The translations under genes and the position numbers were made by a program. DNA of 64,000 nt from Strongylocentrotus purpuratus. Taxonomy: Eukaryota; Echinodermata; Echinoidea; Camarodonta; Strongylocentrotidae. This document shows positions 57,585 through 64,000 of the stretch, one piece after another. The first letter of the stretch is position 1. Each line of letters begins with the position of its first letter. The notes under the pieces were generated by a model. That model was given only the letters and a program-made list of their open reading frames with translations, searched no databases and was not told where the DNA came from. The DNA lies in contig NW_022145601.1 of assembly GCF_000002235.5 (NCBI RefSeq), forward strand, positions 9,195,658 to 9,259,657, given 5' to 3'.

Positions 57585-59801
57585 CACAGTGGGCCGGGGA
57601 GGAACCAAAGTGCGCCAAAACTCATGTTTGGGGATTTATTTTTTATAAATCCAGAGGAAATGTTTGGATTTCCAGGGATTTTCGCTTAAATTTTTATTAC
57701 AAACATTTTCTCTGATGTCTAAGCTTTAAGTTGATACCAGATTTGGCTGCCCGATTCTGCCCGTTATTATGTTAGAGCCGTTTTCCTTGCAACATTGCCC
57801 CGAAAAATGTGTATATTTTGGTCCGCAGTGTCAGAACAAGTGTCGCGCGCCCCCTCGCGGCGTGATTTATGACCACGAATCCTTCATGATTCAGCCGCGG
57901 ACCAGAAAAACCCACATTTTCCGGGGCAATGTGGCAAGGGAAATCGGCTCTAACATAACAACGGGCAAGATCGGGCAGCCAAATTTGGTATCAACTAAAA
58001 GCTTTGACATCAGAGCATATGGAAACGTTTGCTTGTATTTTGTCTCATAAAAGAATTTGACCACAAACTGACTCCCACACGGTGTTGAGTGTTCAGGGGT
58101 CACAGGCCACTGGCTTCATCGGGCAGGTAGTTCCATTATGTGAATGGGTAATATAACTATTACAGAATGAGGGGAAACATCACATTGTACAATAGGGACA
58201 CACATTGTTTTTATTGTGCAGAACATACTTACTTATTGCGTGAAACTATAAAACCAAAATGCATTTTGCATTCTAACAATTGGAGTACAAAGAATAATAA
58301 CAGGTGAATGAAATGCATTAAACATCACAAACACCTGGAGAGGAAGCATTCATAAATTTGAATACAATCATATAGTAGATAAACGACTCCGATGAAACTA
58401 TAAAACCAAAATGAAATTTGCGTTCTGGCAATTGGAGTACAAAGAATGATAGCAGGTGAATAAAATGCTTCAACAGCAACACAAACACCTGGGAAGCTAG
58501 GAAGCATCCATAAATTTGAATAATTTAGTTGATAAACGACTCCGCATGTGAACGTTTGTTGGAGCAGAAAGCAGGAGATTCTTAACAACACGAACCCATT
58601 TAACAGAATGTCGGAACGTAAATTAAATTTGGCGCGGTTGGAAATGCATGTTTCTACCCTGCGACTTTAATGGTACGATCCAGTAAATTAAAATAGTAAA
58701 ATGGCTCTTATTTTAAAATTACTCATTAAATAAAACCAAAAACTTCAGTGATATCAGAACAAATATGTTATATCTTACTAATAATTAAAAAAAGATGTAT
58801 AAACATTGTGAAAGTGTCGCATTTTACGATAAGAGACACCGATTTAGCGAAGATGACCTCATTAGTGCGCTTGTATCAGGGAATTCAAGGTCAAAAGGTC
58901 AATTTAGACGCTGATTAGTTATTGGTCGAGCCTTTTTGTTTCCTTTATTCCGACATAATTATACAATCAATCAAAACAAGTTTGATACCAGAAGAAAGCT
59001 AACGATTAGTATTTTCATTAACCGCTTGCCCCAAAGTCGCTTGACCACAGTGAAACGAGTGAGAGTTTGCGAGAGCGGCCAAAGTGTGATTGAAACTCGC
59101 TATTTGTTATTCTTCAACGCAAAAAGAGACGACATTGTGCTGGATAAATGTATTTTTTCCGACGAAAGTACAGAACATTTGCATATGGTCTTTTTATATT
59201 ATAATTTATGAAATGTTACCCTAGTGACTTCCGGGCGCCCCAATGCTGGAAAGAAACGCACATTTTAGAAAACTTCACTTTTTCATGGAAAAATGCTCAT
59301 TTGTTCTATGCACGCAAGTCAGATTGAGCGGATGATACAACGTTTCCATATGAAATGGTGGTATTAAAATTTAAGCGGAACACCGCGGAGATCTAAACAT
59401 TTCTTCTGGATTTATAAAAAACATGGATAATTAGTCAATTTTTCAGTGAATTACCCTATAATACATCATGAAGATTGTGTTTCTATTAATTTTAACCCAT
59501 TCATTCAACGAAATGAACTATCAGGAATATGTGAGAGCAATTTCATATCAATAACTTAAAAACTTCATGTTGAATTGAAAGATTTATAAAAATAAGTCAC
59601 TTTTGCACTAAAACTGTGAATATGTAGGATTTTGCTGTTTGAAGTAGTAAATTTATACCCTTAATGTGCATACCGGAATTAAATATTTCACTGAGGTACT
59701 CCTCTATGTATTACCTTTCAACTGGGCAAGAAAAAAAAGAAAAAAAATAAATCTCCCAAACTTAGTTTTGGCGCACTTTGGTTCCTCCCTGGCCCACTGT
59801 G
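57585..59801. mobile_element. Transib-like element, copy 2, interrupted
   Basis: The same CACAGTGGGCC-ended element as at 52090-52972, flanked by CGCCG (57580-57584 and 59802-59806), but containing the 1,337-bp segment 58016-59352. Here the two terminal repeats match slightly better: AGGAACC on both sides, where copy 1 has AGGATCC on one side. Confidence 0.7.
58016..59352. mobile_element. 1.34-kb TIR segment nested in the Transib-like element
   Basis: It starts CATATGGAAACGTT and ends with the exact reverse complement. The unit-1 copy lacks it, reading CATCAGAG straight into AAAATGGTGG, so filled and empty sites can be compared directly. Only one A differs at the join and there is no evident target duplication, so the class is open. 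Inside, a ~150-bp block is tandemly doubled (about 58243-58392 and 58393-58545). No transposase is seen; a 91-codon frame (58936-59211) is unrecognised. Confidence 0.65.
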
Positions 59802-59851
59802 CGCCGGTCCTCCAGTAGAGTATAAAACACGCTTGCTTGCATTAATTTTGT

Positions 59852-59894
59852 ATCACCTGACGAAGTGTTGCAGCGGCGCACGAAACGTCGTGAT
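59852..59894 (+). ncRNA. Small hammerhead ribozyme motif, copy 2
   Basis: As at 53023, but stem I is perfect here: AUCAC pairs with GUGAU on either side of CUGACGA ... GAAACGUC. The single C/A difference from copy 1 falls in this stem, so copy 2 is the better-preserved form and copy 1 is probably weakened. Confidence 0.7.
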
Positions 59895-60256
59895 CTTTAG
59901 ATCTCTTATTGACCACATTGCGAGATAAACGAATATCACTAGCGATATTATTTTCGATATATGTAATTTGTTTTAAAAAATGCGAAATTACTATTTATAG
60001 GCAAGTAATTTCATACACGTTTCTTTATGAATATTTTTCATTATGACACCAAAGTTCATTTCATTTACAGGTATATATTTCCTTCACAGCATAGCCAGAC
60101 TATCTATAATATTGATATAAAGAGTGCTCTTAACTAATGAAAACATATATTTATTTAAAAAAAGTGTGAAAAAACAGATACCCCTTATGTGGAATTTAAA
60201 GAATCAAAAATATTTAAAAACAAATCTTTTCCAATCGAAATAGTGTTCGGTTATAC

Positions 60257-60421
60257 CTTTGATTTTGATGCCTCAGAGGCCATCGTTGAGTAGAACTCAT
60301 CACTCAGCTTTACACGGTCCAGATCCAGTGATCGAAGATTTGGCATGGAGCAGAGACCTCTTGCGTAATGAGAGGATGCAGAAGAACCCAGATCTGCCTC
60401 CATGTGTATTAGCTTCTCAAT
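60257..60421 (-). CDS. NLR-type gene, 165-bp LRR exon (copy 1, most upstream)
   Basis: Same borders (ATCACCAG acceptor, GTATAA donor), phase and 55-residue product as 53428-53592, including CSMPNLRSLDLDRVKLSDEF. It is the first NLR exon in the window in transcript order. Exons encoding the NACHT and earlier parts should lie beyond 64000. Confidence 0.9.
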
Positions 60422-62956
60422 CTGGTGATGTGACAGGACAGGTTAAATAGAGTGAATAGTGTTATCAAGTATAGACGACATGTCTGATTTCAGTATTTTT
60501 TCAACGTCATTATTATTACATCATAAACCTCTGAATAGACTTTTAAAGCTAGAGAAAGAAAACGGAGAGAAAGAGAGAGAGAAAGGAACATACAAACACA
60601 AATGGGAAATGGGTATACGTGTGGCAAAAGGAAAGAAAATCGAGATGAAAAAGACAAACAAATGAGATAAATTATATATTTTTGATGAAGGGAAACCTGT
60701 TTGTTCAAGCAAATTAAATTTCATATCTCTCTCTCTCTCTACAGTGTACTTGATATATCTCATTAAAGCCCGTCTGTACTAGTTTGGCCAGGAGGTATTA
60801 GACCACCCAGCGTGGTCACTGACAGGTGGCTACCTCGTCAACTCAGCTCTCAACCATAAGAAAAGGAGGATCATGGAGGATCATGGGGGACCAACATGCA
60901 CCGCTTAGGCATTGTTTTCTATATAGAGGGAGCAATAAGCTACAAGTAGTACAGTGGGGCTTTAAGACAATTGACAAAACATTAATAATATTTTAACAAA
61001 AATTGAATATTATTTCTAGGATACGTGCCTTTAAAACGCGTTGTTATGAAAATCGAATTCATAATGACATTCGGGAAAGAGAGAGAGAGAGAGAAAGAGA
61101 GAGTAGCTGTTCAAGAAGAATACAAATGTTATATCTTTCTATTTACAGTGTACATGTTATATCTCCTTGAGACTACTGACAAATTCAAAATAACTTCTAA
61201 AATCAAATTGCGAAATTCTATTTATAGGATAAGTGCTTTAAAAATACGCATTTAGAAAAGCAGTCTATTCACACGATTCGTGATTCTTTTTGAATTTGTG
61301 AGAATATTCACAATTCAATAAAGGGGGGGGGGGGACTGCAACCCCCCATCCCCTGCCCTCTTTACATACGCTGGTGCGAAGAGGCTACTTAATATGTAAT
61401 TCTACTCTAAGGATGGGTCTCTTGTAGACACTAGGGACTTTTAGATTGAGTGGACGAGGACACGACGAACGCCGACTGATCATGCGTGTCAACGTACTCA
61501 ACTGCCCATGTTGACTACAATTAGAAATCTTTTAGATTGCACTCGGCGATATACATGCATGCAGGAAGTAACACTATGAACATGCGGACAAAGAAAGAGG
61601 ACAAAATATACAGTTCCTCATTCTACCCTCAACAATAGGCCAGTTCCGTAATGTAACCAAATTTAATGCATACGTGCCTCAATACAAATTATTTCATTCA
61701 CATGATAGGAATAATAGTATTTCAATAGTCAGAATGCAACTGCATATATTAAAGGGATCCGGTAACTTTGTCTCAGATTCTGAAACAAAATCCTGGATTT
61801 AGCTCATGCTAATGATAATTATAAACCTTTAGGTCAGTCAGGAACTCCATGACTTTTACAAGCCGATCGCCTGTCTGATTATCAAGATATTTATGATTGG
61901 AAATTCAAATTTTGAAAACCGTTCGCCGAACGGTTTTTATAACACTACAGTCTATTGGGGAAAATGAGTATGGTAAAACCGGTCACTCAAAGATTTTTAC
62001 TTTTTTGAGGCACTTCTTGAGGCAATGTTCCCGGAACCACTGGTAGGTGGCGCACCACACGACTAGGGCTTTAACGGAACACTCTCAATTACTTTCGTAG
62101 TAAAATACCAGGTAATGACCTAAAATGCCCCAGATATGTATGTTGTAGCCAACATTTTGACATTGTATCGCATGGAACGCCTTAGAATGGTTTCAAGAGG
62201 GTTAAAACGCTGAAAAACATACGTAACAGTATATATCTGAGCCAAAAAGTGAATTTTATTATTTTATTTAGTAGACCTGTGACGTCACACAGAACGTCAT
62301 CTTCGGCATCATAGGTCTTGGAAGCAACGTCTTCGGAAGCATTCGGATGTTCGGAAATGTCACCCAAACAAAGTTGAAAGTTCAAAATGATCATGAGGCA
62401 AATGGCATCAATGATGGGTAAGTGAAAATGTGATTTTTTTCTTCAAATTGATACAAAATTTGAGCGATTTTGAGCGAGTAACTTTTTAACTGTTTAGATT
62501 TTACACTACTCGAATCATTATTCGCTACGCAAAAGTGTAAATGTAGAAATCGCGTGAACTTGACCAGATTATTTAGCATGTTGGCGCTTAAAATTAAAAT
62601 GCCATGCACATGGTCATGGGAACGTGTACCCACGTAGATCTAGTCCCTGCACATGTTATGATTCTTATTTCGCGGCGCTGAAAATCGACCTGTATTGCCG
62701 GACACCGTGTTATGTCTATGGCGAAACGCAAAAGTCGCGAGTCGCGCGAGAAAAAAATGCACGAAAAACAAATAGCAAAATGACATTCTCAAAACAAACT
62801 TGACAGCCATTCACTTTGCACGGGCATTAGGAAAATTGGATTATTTCATGAAAAAAGGCATGTATTTGTCACTCATACGTTAGGCTAAGTTAGATGTGTA
62901 AATTTTCTAATTTTTTTTTGGTGTTCTTACGATGCGTCATACATTTCTTGATCACC
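60422..62956. other. NLR intron within unit 2
   Basis: Counterpart of 53593-56127, with the same GA and CT tracts, G-run and TE-like stretch, and scattered single-base and homopolymer-length differences. No additional exon is recognised. Confidence 0.5.
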
Positions 62957-63470
62957 CCACTCGACTTGCACATTCGATACGTGTAGTCCCGCGCGTAGAA
63001 CGCGCGTCCGGTAATTCAATAGTGTCCGGTAATACCATGCGTGGGCATACGTGTTCATCTCGTATGACGGGGGCCCTATTACCATTACCGTCCACAATTA
63101 TTTCAGGTCCTCAATTTGTCGATCAAAACATGAAATCTACGAGTAGGTTTATGATAAAAAAGAAACTTCTGTATTTTTATTCCCTGGAATGGCACTCCGT
63201 ATCAACCTACCAGTTTGTTTATATCGCTGTTCAAAATGACCCTAACCTTGTCGTAGTCTTCTTTTTCGTGCTCACAAAATCGGTATCATGAGAGGTTGTA
63301 TTTCCGGACGGGTTGAGTACCCGGACACCGCGCATTAGAACGGCGCAATACGCGTCGGGGAAACATCGCGCGCAGTTGCAAACAGACACCCGGTGACGCA
63401 GCTGTTATTTTTATTCGCATAAATCCTGATTTTGCATGGAAATTCTAATGCTGATTATTTGGAAATTACG
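62957..63470. other. GC-rich repeat-like DNA; no gene
   Basis: Unique relative to unit 1. It carries several GTCCGGTAAT/C words (63006, 63024 and further on) and CCGGACACCG, giving a transposon-like look. A plus-strand 119-codon frame (62932-63291) crosses the duplication border and is not recognised. Confidence 0.4.
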
Positions 63471-63645
63471 TTTTTTGGCAACATATTCTGAAAAAACGCA
63501 CAAAATTAAGTGTCCGGTTACTCAATTATGTTTTTTGGCAACATATTCTGAAAAAACGCACAACATTAAGTGTCCGGTTACTCAATTATGTTTTTTGGCA
63601 ACATATTCTGAAAAAACGCACAACATTAAGTGTCCGGTTACTCAA
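63471..63645 (+). repeat. 60-bp tandem repeat, three copies
   Basis: TTTTTTGGCAACATATTCTG begins a 60-bp unit at 63471, 63531 and 63591, with one difference between the first and later copies. Each ends near GTGTCCGGTTACTCAA. Because 60 is a multiple of 3 the unit shows up as a repeated 20-residue word in an open frame; I do not take that as coding. Confidence 0.9.
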
Positions 63646-63922
63646 GTCCCCACCCTACCTATTACCGTCCAAAATTTCCTTGAGGTGTTGTTAGGTCAGT
63701 CCCCTCATACAAAGGACAGACATCATTACCAGCATATTTTCATGCGCGTGAATTCACGTCAACCGGGTAGGATATGAACTATTGCGTGTCAGGCGGATTC
63801 CTGACTAGGAGCTCTCCATGTTTGTGCTCACCGAGATCTTAACACGATATTAATGAACATTTACATCACATATACAACCATTTTTTACTTACGATGTCAG
63901 TGTTTTCAAGCAATTTCTGTCC

Positions 63923-63983
63923 ATAACGGGCATCGCTTGTCAAGCGATGCCCGTTATAAAGTGTTCATTAATAATGAACACTT
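63923..63983. repeat. Two abutting perfect hairpins
   Basis: The first (63923-63957) has 17-bp arms around one T: ATAACGGGCATCGCTTG and its complement. The second (63959-63983) has 12-bp arms around one A: AAGTGTTCATTA and its complement. Both are perfect. They may be the end of an unseen element or extrusion-prone sites; they do not resemble a known RNA. Confidence 0.8.
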
Positions 63984-64000
63984 CTTCTTCGTAGGGAACT

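Larger units (their letters stand above)
56128..59970 (+). mobile_element. Penelope-like element, copy 2, with nested insertions
   Basis: A duplicate of the copy at 50635, with the same RT and GIY-YIG blocks (PPRIYGFPKIHKPTVPLRP; GIVYNILCKGCDRSYIGETA) and the same truncated 5' edge. It is inactive, with several frame breaks, at least one of them specific to this copy. The 3' part is split by the Transib-like insert at 57585-59801, itself split by the 58016-59352 segment. It arose by DNA duplication rather than by its own transposition. Confidence 0.9.
30871..60421 (-). other. C-terminal half of an NLR-type leucine-rich repeat gene
   Basis: Seven minus-strand exons with consensus acceptors (AG) and donors (GT) join in phase: 60421-60257, 53592-53428, 50249-50085, 39581-39450, 37960-37587, 34079-33987 and 30937-30871. 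The first four exon borders are phase 0; the last two junctions are phase 2. The product is a run of leucine-rich repeats followed by a short conserved tail. The exon wording (ARGLCSMPNLRSLDL, DEFYSTMASEAS) is what I associate with sea-urchin NLRs, cytosolic innate-immune receptors with death-fold, NACHT and C-terminal LRR parts. The NACHT part is not in the window, so NLR assignment is an inference from the LRR style. Introns hold a BEL/Pao element, two Penelope-like elements and Transib-like elements; none interrupts an exon. Confidence 0.8.
56128..62956. repeat. Tandem duplication, unit 2 (6,829 bp)
   Basis: Second copy of unit 1, longer only by the 1,337-bp segment at 58016-59352. After its last base (GATCACC) the sequence diverges from the start of unit 1 and enters unrelated DNA, marking the right border of the duplication. 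Confidence 0.93.

Noticed and set aside
58016-59352. Helitron
   Set aside because: It has inverted ends and did not insert between A and T; no hairpin followed by CTRR at an end.

Overview
The window looks like nuclear DNA of an echinoid (sea urchin) or a close echinoderm relative. It is AT-rich and intron-rich, dotted with the palindromic word TACATGTA, and crowded with short inverted-repeat transposons. Its leucine-rich exons carry the wording typical of the large sea-urchin NLR family (ASSHYARGLCSMPNLRSL, DEFYSTMASEAS). There are no bacterial-type operons, rRNA genes or CRISPR arrays.

Two host genes can be supported. On the + strand, 4703-4939 is the first coding exon of liprin-alpha (PPFIA), ending at a clean splice donor; I found no later liprin exon in the window. 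On the - strand, seven exons between 60421 and 30871 splice in consistent phase into the C-terminal leucine-rich half of an NLR-type gene. They are three 165-bp LRR exons, a 132-bp LRR exon, a 374-bp LRR exon, a 93-bp exon and a 67-bp terminal exon with the stop. The N-terminal part (NACHT and any death-fold domain) would lie beyond 64000.

Layout: 1-15.5 kb holds the liprin exon plus MITEs, LINE fragments, a 600-bp palindrome and a Mutator-like element with a perfect 9-bp target duplication. 16.2-25.6 kb is a ~117-bp satellite with higher-order structure, split by a 4-kb insertion made of two 2-kb direct repeats, each with a tRNA-like sequence. 26-30.9 kb is AT-rich flank and probable 3'UTR of the NLR gene. 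30.9-39.6 kb holds its last exons and more foldback elements, one carrying two exons of a C2H2 zinc-finger-like protein. 39.8-48.4 kb is a young BEL/Pao LTR retroelement sitting in an NLR intron. 49.4-62.96 kb is a duplicated LRR-exon region.

The last region is the most layered. A 5'-truncated Penelope-like element (RT and GIY-YIG endonuclease, with a small hammerhead ribozyme motif near its 3' end) lies in an NLR intron. Into it is inserted a Transib-like element whose ends begin with CACAGTG, the V(D)J recombination-signal heptamer, flanked by the 5-bp duplication CGCCG. The composite plus one LRR exon was then duplicated in tandem (unit 5.49 kb, roughly 99.5% identical by eye), and the second copy took up a further 1.34-kb inverted-terminal-repeat segment. 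The region thus shows LRR-exon gain together with repeated transposon insertion in an innate-immunity gene.
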